From positions 164,501 through 228,500 of the forward strand of contig CAJNDS010002496.1 of assembly GCA_905221605.1 (NCBI GenBank): a stretch of DNA of 64,000 nucleotides. The letters run 5' to 3'. Position numbers and translations under genes: made by a program. Source of the stretch: Symbiodinium natans. Lineage: Eukaryota; Sar; Dinophyceae; Suessiales; Symbiodiniaceae. Positions 8,801 to 19,780 of the stretch are shown piece after piece (within the stretch, counting starts at the first letter, position 1; each line of letters starts with the position of its first letter). A model generated the notes under the pieces. That model made no database searches, had not been told where the DNA came from, and saw only the letters and a program-made list of their open reading frames with translations.

Positions 8801-9065
8801 CAACGAAGGTGCCAAGTTCGCCTTGGTCAAGGGTTACTCCAAATCCATGTCAGTCACCAGGATTTGCCACGTGTGTGCGACTGTTTGTGAGACCGACATG
8901 ATCATGCCTTGGTTCTGTCGTGTTCCCTCAGCATCCAACATTGCCGATCCGCCTTCACGCAGTATGTCCTGCGATGCCTTACCCGAAACCTTCAAGCTGC
9001 CCTGCGATCAGGTGCGGCGCGCGTACCTTAGCTTGAGGGGTCGAGTCTGCAGTATGCTCTCGTAG
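5634..9065 (+). CDS. Pol polyprotein: 2OG-Fe(II) oxygenase-like domain, reverse transcriptase, RNase H
   Basis: The frame is open from 5436 to the TAG at 9063-9065. Position 5634 is a TTG and the first AUG is at 5667; translation may instead enter by frameshift from the upstream frame. Residues count from 5634. About 255-415: oxygenase-like, with His332-x-Asp334 (GMHKDM), His394 (KFHCVMPW) and Arg403 (GQRVVVIGYTP), the Fe and 2-oxoglutarate ligand pattern of double-stranded beta-helix enzymes. About 680-900: reverse transcriptase, with KVRPIDDYSRSGVN, motif A Asp742 (SYDLTSAYRQL), motif B CLPFGSRASVNGF and motif C YYDD at 813-816. About 975-1110: RNase H with Asp980, Glu1029, Asp1056 and Asp1105. 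No integrase or protease was found, as expected for a YR element. The RT and RNase H calls are firm; the oxygenase call is strong by motif only. Confidence 0.93.
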   Translation: MSVVSDLCFGKMSGPAPCRPLLSTCASFPVRLATRHPEAFRHLAIPCQHVHVSTATTTNRVPPEAVAAFYDAVGTAILGFLRFPPLAPGPTPLHLAQVAAGLQPRRSHLCLVPEFKCIANVRLPELPPLQDGKLKHELVVGDVCVPAGSKHLLPGSQRGKDGQGASAAVGGSDSPFCGPSLPHPKLTTASTSAAHSFSPKLSKLPMVTSSETGRPNPQKVSAASCVDTNQDVFSHEAELAASRLGDVPTREELLSIFALHDADPSKRMAGIRASEKSWSSGAYAMGGCVGVRKNASMFPVFTRALVRFLRHRIPDARFSCVAIFCDMLQGMHKDMCNQEGTLNYGVALSDFSEGFVWAHDPAGKVHKHTPSGKLPGVLHDIAKAPVRFDARKFHCVMPWHGQRVVVIGYTPQRGCALSAKEVRYLLSLGFPLPWVDTPSPTVPPVHDAPVEQRLENVADSGPVHSKLPCASAAACDTHLYTFGVYHSEAEFVRKAVQVGHPRSLYGSLPQAMEECIDALLVMPEASVVTKRAAWLAHWTARAKAIQENPDPDWHIQDPAMRAILGRKRLQLLDEILLSEGYGDCTLARDMHHGFDLVGVAPPSGVLPGKVTPASLEPEALSANACRANDALRASLRSCGDLELDEKLWEKTLLEVEQGWLQGPLEWSDLGPGEIASPRFPLLQNGKVRPIDDYSRSGVNSCVTTLEQPTVDTADVAAAMFSKLSNGLLRKGRSGALLGRSYDLTSAYRQLCVSRESSRFAIVAVFCPKDGKSYLFRQPCLPFGSRASVNGFIRCSRCIQWIALRCLLVPLTSYYDDFISASTCTLAANTDTTMAMLFRLLGWQYDEVGPKADVFSDRVEALGVAFDLSETCSGVVIVDNTLRRKDALDSLVSEALARGTLNHSQSLEMRGKLAFADAQVLGHSGKFALKLLSAHTHAIPFKTRIADDLSRALKYLRQRIVEGSPRRVLPTAKDTWFLFTDACFHDAGDGGLGGVLVSSLGSVKSWYCLPLSADDIQPLISHTARTGIGELETMATLLGIQLWRGHLRSTNVVAFNDNEGAKFALVKGYSKSMSVTRICHVCATVCETDMIMPWFCRVPSASNIADPPSRSMSCDALPETFKLPCDQVRRAYLSLRGRVCSMLS

Positions 9066-9071
9066 CCTGGA

Positions 9072-9356
9072 TGGGGGTGTAGGTGGCAACTCGAGCGACT
9101 GCGCTCTCTGGCAGCAGAGATTTTGGGAGTGCCCACTTTCTCTTGCTATATGCAAGCACTCTTCACCGTGCCACGCCCCCGTCTGTGTAAAAAGAGAAGG
9201 GTTGTCCGAGTGATTGCATGCTTTCATTTCATGTTCTTGTCTCTCACTCTTTTGCTGGGGGATGTGATGTTTTATCTTATTGCTTCCGTGTTTTTAGTTG
9301 ATCGACAACTTGGCGATCTAAACTCTGGTGTGCCTTCCCAAGTATACCGAAAATAA
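9072..9356 (+). repeat. Split direct repeat B1
   Basis: It starts with TGGGGGTGTAGGTGGCAACT a few bases after the Pol stop and ends ...CCGAAAATAA directly against A2. It is repeated at 9538-9822 with an offset of 466, with no difference that I can see. Confidence 0.92.
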
Positions 9357-9518
9357 GAGCGCCTTCTCGCAAGCGAGACAGCACCTTATTTTCATTTTAT
9401 ACTTTTGCAATTCATGGGTGCATGAATTTTCATGAACATGATTGATTTGTTCACCATGTGAATTTTGATCTCTCCGTCGCAGTGTGGCTGTGTGCAGCTC
9501 AGAGGATCAAAATTTTGT
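9357..9518 (+). repeat. Split direct repeat A2
   Basis: A 162-bp copy of 845-1006, including all three inverted repeats. It abuts B1 without spacer. A 19-bp C-rich spacer (9519-9537) separates it from B2. Confidence 0.92.
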
Positions 9519-9537
9519 CCCGCCCGCCCTCCCTGAT

Positions 9538-9823
9538 TGGGGGTGTAGGTGGCAACTCGAGCGACTGCGCTCTCTGGCAGCAGAGATTTTGGGAGTGCCC
9601 ACTTTCTCTTGCTATATGCAAGCACTCTTCACCGTGCCACGCCCCCGTCTGTGTAAAAAGAGAAGGGTTGTCCGAGTGATTGCATGCTTTCATTTCATGT
9701 TCTTGTCTCTCACTCTTTTGCTGGGGGATGTGATGTTTTATCTTATTGCTTCCGTGTTTTTAGTTGATCGACAACTTGGCGATCTAAACTCTGGTGTGCC
9801 TTCCCAAGTATACCGAAAATAAG
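9538..9823 (+). repeat. Split direct repeat B2 (right terminus)
   Basis: Copy of B1. Homology ends with ...AAATAAG at 9823, and this final G is shared with the target sequence GGGAACT. It marks the right end of the retroelement. Confidence 0.92.
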
Positions 9824-9988
9824 GGAACTTTGGCCGGGCTTCAATAATAGAACCGCAAGTTGTGTCGGCTGTTGCTCGGGGCTGCTCCACTGGCTGACCA
9901 CCATGGGGTGCCCTGGGCTGGTCTTGCATCCGTTGTTCTTGCTAACAAGTCCCTACTGGCTGACCACCATGGGGCGCGTGCTGGCCTT
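9823..9988. repeat. Tandem repeat unit 2, right part, after the retroelement
   Basis: Resumes the ~349-bp unit exactly where 844 left off: GGGAACT, then the CGGCTGTTGCTCGGGG stretch and both inner copies of the CCACTGGCTGACCACCAT-like motif. Similarity to unit 1 fades after CTGGCCTT at about 9988. Confidence 0.85.
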
Positions 9989-12900
9989 GCCTCTCCTCTG
10001 GGAAAGTTGGCCAATTTGTACCTTCCCTTTCGCTACTGTGTGCCTGGTACCTGACCGTGTCGGTCGGTAACTCTGCTGTCCTTCTTCGATTTACAGCTTT
10101 CCGTGCTGACCTTCGTTGCACCAGTGGCTTCATGATGGTGATTTTGATGATTTGGCAAACCCTCGCATTTTGCGACCCTCCCGCATGCTCTGCGCTGCTC
10201 GATTACACCTGGAGATCTGCGACGACCTCGAGTACTGAGCGCGGGGGACACATAGACGTTTGGCGCTTTGGTTTTGGCGGGTTGCTGCGGGTTTTGGTGG
10301 TTGTGTTTTGTGGTGGTTTTGGTGTGTGTTTGCTTTGGTTTTCGCACCTGCTCTGTTTCACCTCTAGTGTTGAGACCCACAAGAACGGCCTACTGCGCTG
10401 CTGATGTAGTAAAGAGGCGTCGGTTCAAAAAAAAAATGGTCAAGCCAGCGAAAGTTGATGCTAGACAAGACAACATGTGGGATTCAGAGCAGATTTTTGC
10501 CTAAAATTCTGAACAAGACTCTGGCCAGAAGGCAGACAGACTGGAAAGTGAGAAACGCCTGATATTCGAAGTGGAGCGGTGCGTCTTCTTGGATCCTTCC
10601 TGGAGCATGAAGGGACCATGCTTTGCATTGGGCTAGTATTTTCGTCTTCCACTTTATGTCTTGCAAACCGTGGCAAAAAGGACATTTGTCTTCAGAAGCT
10701 CCGCTTTCTGAGCTAGCAGCACAACATCTGGAAGTCTATTTTTATTGGACCGACGTTTGGTACGATCTGCTGTCGACGGCTGTTCGGAGAAATCGACGAG
10801 CGGCGCACAACTTGCAATCCAAAACTTCCCTGAATATAAGGCTACAAGAAAATGTGTCATTCCCTTCCATCTCTGAAATGTTAGCGGGGGTTTTCTTGTA
10901 AACCCAATACGCGCATGTAAAATGGGTCTTTCGCATGGAGGCCATCGCTGTGAGAGACGAAGCTCTTCGCCTAACGTCGAAAGCAAGTTCGTACAAGCGA
11001 CCGCTTGACCTCCTCTGAGACCCTTTGAAATTTCTGAGAACTTCCGACACCCCTCTGACCACCTGGAAGGGTTACAGTTCTCTAAGAGCGGAGGCTTGGC
11101 CGGGAAACGTTCCCATCAGCACATCCCTCCAGCTGCGAACTGATTGCTGTGAAGGCGTCGGTGTGTTGTTGGATTTTAAACTCAAATCTTCTCCTCGCCC
11201 GGAGCTCTTCTTCTCACCCGGAACTCTTCTCCGCGCCCGGTCTCCTCCTCGCTCATCAGAGTTTCCCAGTATTGTCCAACCCCAGCGTGTTTCCGGCCAA
11301 CTGGATTTTTGTAGGTTGCGCAAACTTGCTTGATGTGCCCCCCGAAGTCAAAGGCTTTGGGACTAGAGGCTGGCTATTGAGAAGTGGAGTTTTGGTTTAG
11401 AGGCACATTCTTGTGGGATTGAGGGCTTACCGGGGTCAAAGGCTTGAACTGTTTCGGAGGCGATGTTTTGAAAGTGCTTGGCAGGCTGGCCTACAAACCC
11501 GAAACCCTAACTTGGCCCCGCAGGCTCGGGCTCGGGCTCCGGGCTTCCAGCGTTGCGGGCTCCCCCCACACAAGAAAAACAACCTTAGTGGGCACCTTGA
11601 TTGCCTCGTGTGGTTGAAAATACAGCAAGGACCTTCGACGTGTCGGTCTGGGCGTTTAAGTAGGCTTTAGACAATTGATTTTGCAGCGCACAGCATCTCG
11701 CATTCTGATGGATTCATCCCGGCGTATACTTTTCGTGAGATTCCATGCCCTGTTCTAGTGTTGGAAGTTGCAACAACATGCGTCAGTCTTCCAGTGCAGA
11801 TTTTGTAGTACTCCGAGAGCACGCGGAACCATATTGTTGTTGATAGGGGGTTACAGTCCTTTGTCAGCACCAAGGCGGCTTCATATTCTGAAGCTAGATA
11901 GCCCATCCAAAGGACTATGGAGGGCGGTGTCGTAGATCGGGGGCTCAGCTGAATGAACGAGCATCAAACACCATGCATGTCTCGGCACCTCTGCAATGTT
12001 GCTCCCGCTTGTGCCGACTAGATTTGGACCACTTAATGCTTCATGGGTTTTGGTTGCTCATGCTGTAGATCATTCCATGTCACTTCCAACAAGTTATTTC
12101 CAAGACGACCACAAATACATGTTAGTTAATCATGCCGGCTGCCTCAGATGACGGTCATGACGTTGAGGACGAACAAGCTGCATTGATGCAACGTCAATAT
12201 TCAGGCTGATACAATGAAGGTGTGCAAAAGCTTGCATGGCAGGAGCAGCAAGATGAATCAGAGAATCCCGAGCTCATGACGGGTCTTGCAAACGTTTTAA
12301 AGGAGGCGTTGCGGTGTTCATGAATCAATTAAATTAAACAGCCGGTTGGTTGCTCCCACACGTTGTTGTTGTTGTCGCAACGTTGAGGCATCAGCAGCAC
12401 TGGCCCGTTTGGGAGGATCAAAGGTCGGGAGCCTTCTTGGAGATGATGCATGGGTTCATTCCGAACAAAATAAAATGCCTGAGGCATCTTCTCACGGAAG
12501 AACTAGCAGCGACGCCAAGGCAGCAATGGGACCCTGCTTGTTGCTCCTGACGTACTAGCTTTTGTTCGAACATATGTCGTTCCAAAGTGTCTTCCAGTTT
12601 GAGGCAATCTTCCAGGAATCGATTTGGAGATAAATTCAATGTACACATGATTCATATACAGAGTTGACGAAAACACAATGTGAATTTGTGTCGGACACCC
12701 AATTTCAAGAAGTGACAGGTTCATATGCTTGTGGGTCCAGCGAATAAGTGCGACAGACATGTGCCTACAACATGTGAGGTCAACATCAAAGAAGCAGCCT
12801 CTGCGTTGGCACAGGCAGCTGGCACCAGACTTGATTGAAACCTTGCGCTTCAGCACTTTGTTTCTTGCGATGCGCTCATGCCAATGCAGCTGCTGGTTTT

Positions 12901-13512
12901 TGCTGTTCGCCGTAGAAGACACCAGGTGGCGTCCGCACTCCATCAAGATGCAGGCTATTTTCTGCAGTCCTTTTGAGTGGATGTTACTTTTCATGAGGAT
13001 TCAGTTGTCCTTGCAAGAAGTGTCAGAAGCTTTGTAGACTATGCTATGGCCCCAAGCACAGATTGGGACAATGCCTTGCTTCCTGATTTCTCAAGAGATC
13101 CTCGGAGCTGCGCAGGCTCGTCTTCAAGATTGGGTGCAAGCACTTCCAAAGGGCTTACGCTGAGTGACAAGCTGTCGGCGATGGTCTCGGATTTCTGTAG
13201 GGATGTTTCAGTTTTTCTTTCTTTCAATTGCGTTTTATTTGCATAAGTACATTCATCTCAACCCGGAACCGATGGGCATGGATATATGCCTCATGCAGTT
13301 CAACAAATCCACAGTCATCTGCCATTAGATTATCTCTGCTACGTGTTTCTAGGCCCCACTGCGGCAGTTTCACGTTGGCAGAGAACAGCTGTGGTATCAG
13401 GCAATCGCGAGAGGAGGCCGACGCGATCGCAGCCAATCTCGTTCGCGCAGTCTCGACCTGAGAAGGCATTGACACCACTTTGAATGGAGTCATGTCAATC
13501 GAGAACTTGCAC
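9989..13512. other. No supported gene
   Basis: 10260-10350 is G/T-rich and contains repeated GGTTTTGGTGG-like words. A run of ten A follows GGTTC at about 10426, possibly the tail of an old retroposon. 11180-11260 has a loose repeat of CGCCCGGAGCTCTTC. Frames up to about 110 codons occur on both strands, but none shows a domain or consistent exon signals. Confidence 0.5.
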
Positions 13513-14822
13513 TTAGAACTTCAGGAAGCTGTCATAGAGGGTCACAGAAGGAAAGTTTCGAATTTGATCAAGGCCATCGGTCGCAGAACGCCAAGGCTTG
13601 AATGCCCCAGCGTTGTGTACTGAGGGTGCAAGTTCAGTAAAATTGCTAAATTGCTCGAAGAAGGCCGATGAAGAGGACGTTCGGGAGTTCGTGACCGAAC
13701 ATGGCCTAGACGAGTGGATGGTTGAGGCGACAAGTGCAGAGTTCAAGATGTTTGACATGGGCGTTGTGTATCGTTGTGTGGTGGCTTCTGGCAAGGTGCT
13801 CATGATGCTGTCGCCCTCGAAGCGTCATCGCCTTTGACTTGATATCATTGTTGAAGCCATGCTTGATGCCATGCTTGGCAGCAGCTTCAGATAGCTTGTA
13901 GGATCTGCCGTTCTGCACCCGCCTCTGAACGTGGAGCGGGCTCGCAATCCGAATGGTGCTCGCCTCGGTGGACATATAGGGATCTTTGTTTACCGGATGC
14001 GCAAGTTCTTTATCAACAGCATTGCTCATGGCACTGTGCAGGTGTGGTCATGAGCAGGGTGAAGCAAGTGGCATCTGTGGATCAAAGAATCCAGATGTTC
14101 GTCAAGGCTGACGTTCAAGTAACCGCTGCGGATTTTGTTGTGCTCAAGTCTCTCAACCGGCAGCATGGCACCTTTGGTGGCAGGTGAATGATCTTGGCGA
14201 AGGTGTTGTAGATCGGCTGTCAAGCCTGACCTCTGATCAGTGTGAGGCAAGCGGGACATAACCTATCTCGCACTTAGGGAGCACATGCCGAGCAATTCTG
14301 CAAGGATCAGGCATTGAACATGTCGAGCAAAGTCTGCGCTCTTGGGGTTTGCAGGTTGACCAACTGCTTGTTAGCCAGCTGCAACACTGAATCCTTGGTG
14401 ATGCTTTGGTTGGTCGGACCAACACATGCAAGTTGTGCGTGTGCATCGCAAACGATGGCCAGCAGATATACAGTTTGTTCAGATGGGAAGACGTTCTCAA
14501 TGCAGGCTGTCATGGAGTCAGGGTTAAAAATCCAAAGAGCGTCGAACCCCTCTGGGGTTGCTATGAGTCGTCCAGTCCTGAGCTTCTTGTTGAGGTCCTG
14601 CCATTTTGGGTAGCACTTGCTGAAACGCGTCTCTGGTTTCAGGCATATCCGAAGTCCTGCGGACTGTAAGCGGCCGCGGTGGCAGGCTGCGTGCCTCCCG
14701 CCGAGTCTGTCTATTCTGTCTATGAGTGTCGGAAGTGCCAGGCCCATTACGCTGCATCCACGACCTGATTCCGGTGGATCACGCGAGCGATCCCGGCATC
14801 GACGTGGCCGCAGCAGGCCCAT
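13513..14822 (-). pseudogene. Possible decayed minus-strand ORF, family unknown
   Basis: On the minus strand several protein-like segments follow one another in changing frames. They include LNKKLRTGRLIATPEGFDAL with QTVYLLAIVCDAHAQ (within 14307-14822), RSGYLNVSLDEHLDSLIHRC (14026-14259), and segments at 13706-14029 and 13513-13803. The frame changes and stops suggest an old mobile-element or gene remnant. I do not recognise the family, and the call rests only on the protein-like look of the segments. Confidence 0.2.
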
Positions 14823-17800
14823 CGTGTATCCACATGACGGTTTTTCATTTTTCTGAATATCAAGCAGAGCTGTGAAGCCCGCAGCCGATTCGGTTTAGGA
14901 GCCGCGTTCGCCATCGTCGGGAGGAGGCAATGCCTGTTTCCACAGCCCAGTGAAAAGCGCTTGGAAATGAACAAGAAAGCCTTGTTCTGGTTATCGACTT
15001 CGAAATCTTGAACTTGCAGGAGTCAATGCCGTCGGTGCCTCAAGACGTGCGCCGCCTCATGGAGGCCACAGAAAATCACGGAGAATCACGGAGAATCACG
15101 GAGAGTAGAACGAAGATTTTCAGCTCAAGCTCCGCCTTTCGGGCTCTCCATGTATCTATGGCATCTATGGCTTTCTTTTCTCGGAAGGAGCTGGGCCTGG
15201 AAAGCTGGTGCGGAGAGGTGCTAAGGTCCCGCACCGGTTGAACGTCCCGTCATTCTCGCAAGTCATTCTTTCTTCGCGTCTTCTCTCGTTTCGGCTTCGG
15301 TATTTGTGGCTTCCTTTTCGGCACCTAGTTACAACTACGCCTGCAGCAGGTTCTTCAGTCTTGTTCAAGATTTTGCAGTTGCATAGTTGCTTCCCAGGTG
15401 CTCTTCACAGCCAGCTTCGCAGCATACACGCACACACTTGCACAAGAACACTTCTTGCCAATCTGCAGCAGCGGACTTGCAGAACCGTTGAGAGGTCGGA
15501 GGAGACGGCTGTGGAGACCGTTTGAATACAGCTGAAGCACACGCCAGCATGTCAATGTGCAGCCAAAGCCAAATGCAGTGCGGCAGCTTATCCTGGATCG
15601 CAGAAGCATGGGCGAAGCATGGACACACGAAAGGCGGCTCAGTCTCTGGCAGCGCCAAACAGTTGTGCGGGAACTCGGGTCACGGGCTTATGCTACCTTT
15701 TGCTTGACACTTTGCAGCTGCGGCAAGACAGCACTGAAGCTGAGGAACATGCGCGGAGTCCGGAATCCCTCAGGGGTGGTGATGAGCAGGGTCGGCGCCT
15801 CAACCGACTGAAAACGAAGCCTTGGTTCCTTTTTTCTGCTCTTCGAGTCTGCGATTCGATGCGAGATCAAAAGCGTGGCGACAGCTGACGAGCTTGTGGC
15901 CATCTTTGTGGACCTGAACGGGTTGGACAGAGCTGTGGAGGTCTTCGGCTTGCCTGCTCTATTCCTCCTTTATTCCTTTCTCGTCTTTACGCGCGCAAAT
16001 CGGCATCTGAGGTCTTGAAGTGCCATTTTTTTGTTGCTTCTTCTTCTTCTTCTCAACTTCTGGTGCTTGAAGTTTACTTCACCAGGCCAAGCTCTGGGAG
16101 CTCAGCCCCGAGCAGCGAGCAGAGGTGCTGGCTCCAGGCATCTACGTTTCCCAGCATGCATTTAGCCATTTACGACATTCGCGTCCGACCTTTTCTGGTT
16201 GTTCTCTTCAGAAGTAGCTTCCCCAAAGCCGAGAACTCGATGGCAATGTTGTGCGGGAGTTTTTGACGGAGTTTTCCTGGTGGAGCTTCTGAGGTGCAGA
16301 ACGTTCGAAACACCTCCACCGCAGTGCGGAGTCGTCACTCTGACATGTTGTGTGAGGAAAGCTATCGAAGAAAAATCGCTTGCTGAATACGGTATCCACG
16401 TTAATATGCCTTGGTCGGCCTGTTCGCATGTGTGTGTGTGTGTGTGTTCCTCAGGCATTGCCAACGTTTTGGAGGGGCGAAGTGCCATGACGCGACAGAC
16501 TGGGCAAAGGAGCCTGCTTGGGTTTCATGCAGTAGATTTCACAAGTAAAGACAGGCTGCAGAAAGGCTAAGAACACAATGGAGAACACCTTGCTGGATTC
16601 AGGCAGGATGATGCTGGAAGAGGAACGGCTGGCGTTCATTTCGGGCTTGGGGCTGTGGTTGGTTGTCGAGGGCTGTGTTGTGCATGTGTTCGCTCCTCGT
16701 ATTTTCACGGGCAATGTTATCAAGTACCGGATCGCCTCCATTGCCATGAAGGTAGCAATGCAGCAACAAGCTTTGAACGGCAACAACAAAACGAATGGAG
16801 CTACACAGTCAATTTTAAGTCTTTCTGTCGGCTTCCTTGCGGACTCGTGCGCAGCTGCTTACGAACACTGCAGCTTCTAGGCCCTTCCTCTCTCCCGATA
16901 GCACTGTGAAGTTTCTGTTTCTGCCACAGCTTGTTGTCGAGCGCACTTGAGCCCGGAGGCTCATCAGGTTCAGTGCTCGTGCGAGCTGGACATGTGCCAG
17001 AGAAGCTTTACTTTGTGGTACGCACTGAATAGAAGAGTAAGTACTTATTTCGTTGGCAGCGTGAGATTCAGCGAGCTTTCGTGCTTTTGTGTCCACATGG
17101 ATTGGGGCCTCGTCAGAAATAGGCCATGGACCCGAAGCCAGCCGTCGAGAAGAATCAGCATAGTAAGCCTCGGTTTTTCAGTTGTCCTGTTCCACACGGG
17201 CGAAAAGCATGGGGGCAAGAACAAAGAAGTGGTGTTTCGAGGGTCTGATCCCAAGAGAAGCCGGGAGATTCTGAACCGAAGACGAATTTCGCCGCGGGCT
17301 TTGGGCGTTCTGGGATCGGACTCTCCAGGTGCCGGTCGCCATTGCAGATTCTGGGCTCCCTAACGCTTCCCCGTGACATCCCGTGACCCATCGCTTCCAC
17401 GTAGCAGGGGCCGTCAGCCATGTTTCGAATCGGGGTGAGGCAAAGCTCATTTATGGGTCTTTCCCAAATCGGGGTAGCCGTTATGTATCCCCAAAATACC
17501 AGAAATAATACCTTGCTGGAAATCCAAGTTGCTTGCCGCGTGCCAGGGCGGCCCGACAGGCCAGGCTGCCACATGCCCGTGTTTTTGTTGTGCTCAAAGC
17601 CAAAGAGTTCGATTGAGGCACCACAAAGAATGGGGCGAAAGTGGTGGTCGAAAGCACAGGCTTGCAACATGTACCAGATTGCGAGCTTTCTCATCTGAAT
17701 GCCGTTCAAGCCGTCTCAAGCTTTTACATGAACACTCCTTGGTACGGCTGTGCATCTTCTCTCATGCTTCACGTGGGACAACTTTGCTACGGTTGTTTGC

Positions 17801-18545
17801 TTGTGTCCATGTTCCGCCCCTCTTTAACAACATGTTCTAGGGTTCCAAGCCTGCATGTTCTCACAAGCTCTTCGGTGGGACACGTCTGAGTCTGGTACTT
17901 GACGGTGTGTTTTTCTTCATGTCCGTGTGTTTTCCCATGGCTTTTACTGCACATTTCAGCTTTTACCTTGTTGTTTTGGTCCTCGTGGTTTTTGGTATTG
18001 TTGAAAAATCATGCAGTTTTCCAAGATGTTTTGCCGATATTGAGGCTTCCGGAAATTGAATGATTGTTGGTGATGGCGCTTTCGTTGTTTGCACCCCTTT
18101 GTTTCCTGCAGGGGTTGGGGTGGAAAAAGACAGGCATCTACAGCTCAGAAAGGGGGTGCTTTGCAGTCGCGTTCTTGGGAGTACTCTGTGCCGGGCAGGA
18201 TCCGGCACATGGAACGAAACAGGTCTGTCTGAATGGCTGCAGTCCACTAACAACATCCCCATTGTGACTGCAGCATCTGGTTCCCTCATCTTTCTTGAGT
18301 GATCGATTTGTGGCTGCACGACGCGCCCATATGTGTTGTTCTTGAAGTTCAAACGTGATGGAGTCGCCTGCAGAAGTATGCATGCCATAGCGTCGGCCAG
18401 AGACGGCAGAGGCATCGTGCCTGAACGGCTGCTATTTGACAAGAACCGTGCTGAAGACTGCTGTAAATACATGTGCTTGCGAAACGTGCCATCCGATGGT
18501 GCATTGAGTGCTCATGATGCAGCATTTTACTTCCCGAGCGGCTGC
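14823..18545. other. No supported gene
   Basis: GC-balanced DNA with many short frames on both strands. A triple GGAGAATCAC-like repeat lies at about 15075-15105 and a short GT run at 16430-16446. A 100-codon ATG frame at 16578-16880 is partly hydrophobic but has no domain. Nothing here reaches the level of a gene call. Confidence 0.45.
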
Positions 18546-19780
18546 TCACGCAGCAATAAATGTAATAACTGCAGGATTCCCATTAAATGAACAGATTATT
18601 ACTAATGCCCCCATTGCTATGAATGTACGAATTAAGAAAACTAAAGCACAAATGAGGCAGCCAATGAGCCGTTATAATTTACGTGTTCACTTTCCTACAT
18701 TCGTTCAACCATTTACTACGTATGTTCTCTCTTTTCATTAGTTCGTACGTTATTATCTTATCTCTAAATGAATACACTTCGAAAGTTTAGAATAATATTT
18801 TATAAGGTAACAAGAGAGCGTAAGAAGTATATTATAATGGCGTGTTAATTTAAAACACTGCCAGTAAAATTATGCCATTTATCTTTCACTTCTTCTAATA
18901 TGACTTTTATATCCTTTATAGTTGGTGCTTTTATTTCATCAGATTTACTACTTTTATATCGTCTAATTGTATGAACAGAATGAGTGAAGCGAATGACGTG
19001 ACAGTAAATTATAATTTGCTTCTCCTTGTGCTTTGTTCTCTTCTTACATCCTGCGTCTGGGGCTTATTGAAAGGGCCATGATTAGTATTATTATTGTTGG
19101 CCCTTTAAGTGAACGAATCATCCAAAAACTCGTGTTCTCCTTCCCAAGTGAACAATGAATAGGATGAAAATACCATACAATATAAAATTGGTCCTCAAGG
19201 GACGGTTTCTGCGCTCTCTTTTCCCTTAATAACAAAACCATAATGAATACTGCGGGCATATTAATAAAGTGAAAGGCCCGCGCCTACAAGATAAATACAT
19301 GGTAAACGCACGAAGTAAGTGAGCGATTCCAATGAACAATAAAGACGAGTTTTGTGGCAATAATATTCTCTTCTCCTCCCGTAAACTATTTTTGGAACGA
19401 AGACATACGAATGTAATGCAAGTGAAAGCAATAAGATTCGAACACTATGAAAATCATAGCTTCGTGTCTCACTTTCTAATTTCATTTAAAGGGGCTTTTT
19501 CTTCCCCTTTGTTCGTATGTTATTCACGTACCAATAATCCGTTATAAGAGTAGTATGCGTGTTCTCTTCACTCAATAGTACACTTTGTTCACCTTCATTC
19601 AATAGGATTTACCAAGAGCTCTCGTAATAATGCTAATAGAGGCGAATGAAAAGAGCCGCATGAACAGTTCTCTTCATTCTGGATTAATTAATAGCGGCCC
19701 CCATTGCAAGATTCACGCATTTATTGCGCACATTCCATTCCTTTATTCACTCTGTTCACGGGACCCCCAGGCCTCGGGAG
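18546..19780. other. AT-rich island of foreign composition
   Basis: Base composition changes sharply to A/T-rich with no long ORF, then returns toward normal near 19760-19780. It holds hairpins, for example AAAGGGCCA with TGGCCCTTT around 19070-19105. The word CCCCCATTGC occurs near both ends (about 18607 and 19695). Possible sources are organellar DNA, a non-coding transposon or an old insertion. I cannot assign it from sequence alone. Confidence 0.55.

Larger units (their letters stand above)
845..9823 (+). mobile_element. Complete YR retrotransposon with split direct repeats (Ngaro/PAT-like architecture)
   Basis: An element of about 8.98 kb has the order A1 (845-1006), coding body, B1 (9072-9356), A2 (9357-9518), 19-bp spacer, B2 (9538-9823). 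This A1...B1-A2-B2 layout is the split direct repeat of Ngaro/PAT-type tyrosine-recombinase retrotransposons. They replicate through a circular intermediate and integrate without target duplication. I see no difference between A1 and A2 or between B1 and B2, so the copy is young. The body carries tyrosine recombinase, CCCH-finger Gag, and an ORF with oxygenase-like, RT and RNase H regions. No LTRs, DDE integrase or protease were seen. There is no target-site duplication: joining 844 to 9823 restores the tandem repeat seen at 500-540. Placing the recombinase gene first is, as far as I recall, unusual for these families. Confidence 0.93.

Noticed and set aside
14596..14616. GCCATTTTGGG, resembling the spliced-leader core
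   Set aside because: The match stops after about 10 bases, lacks CTCAAG and is not next to a start codon.
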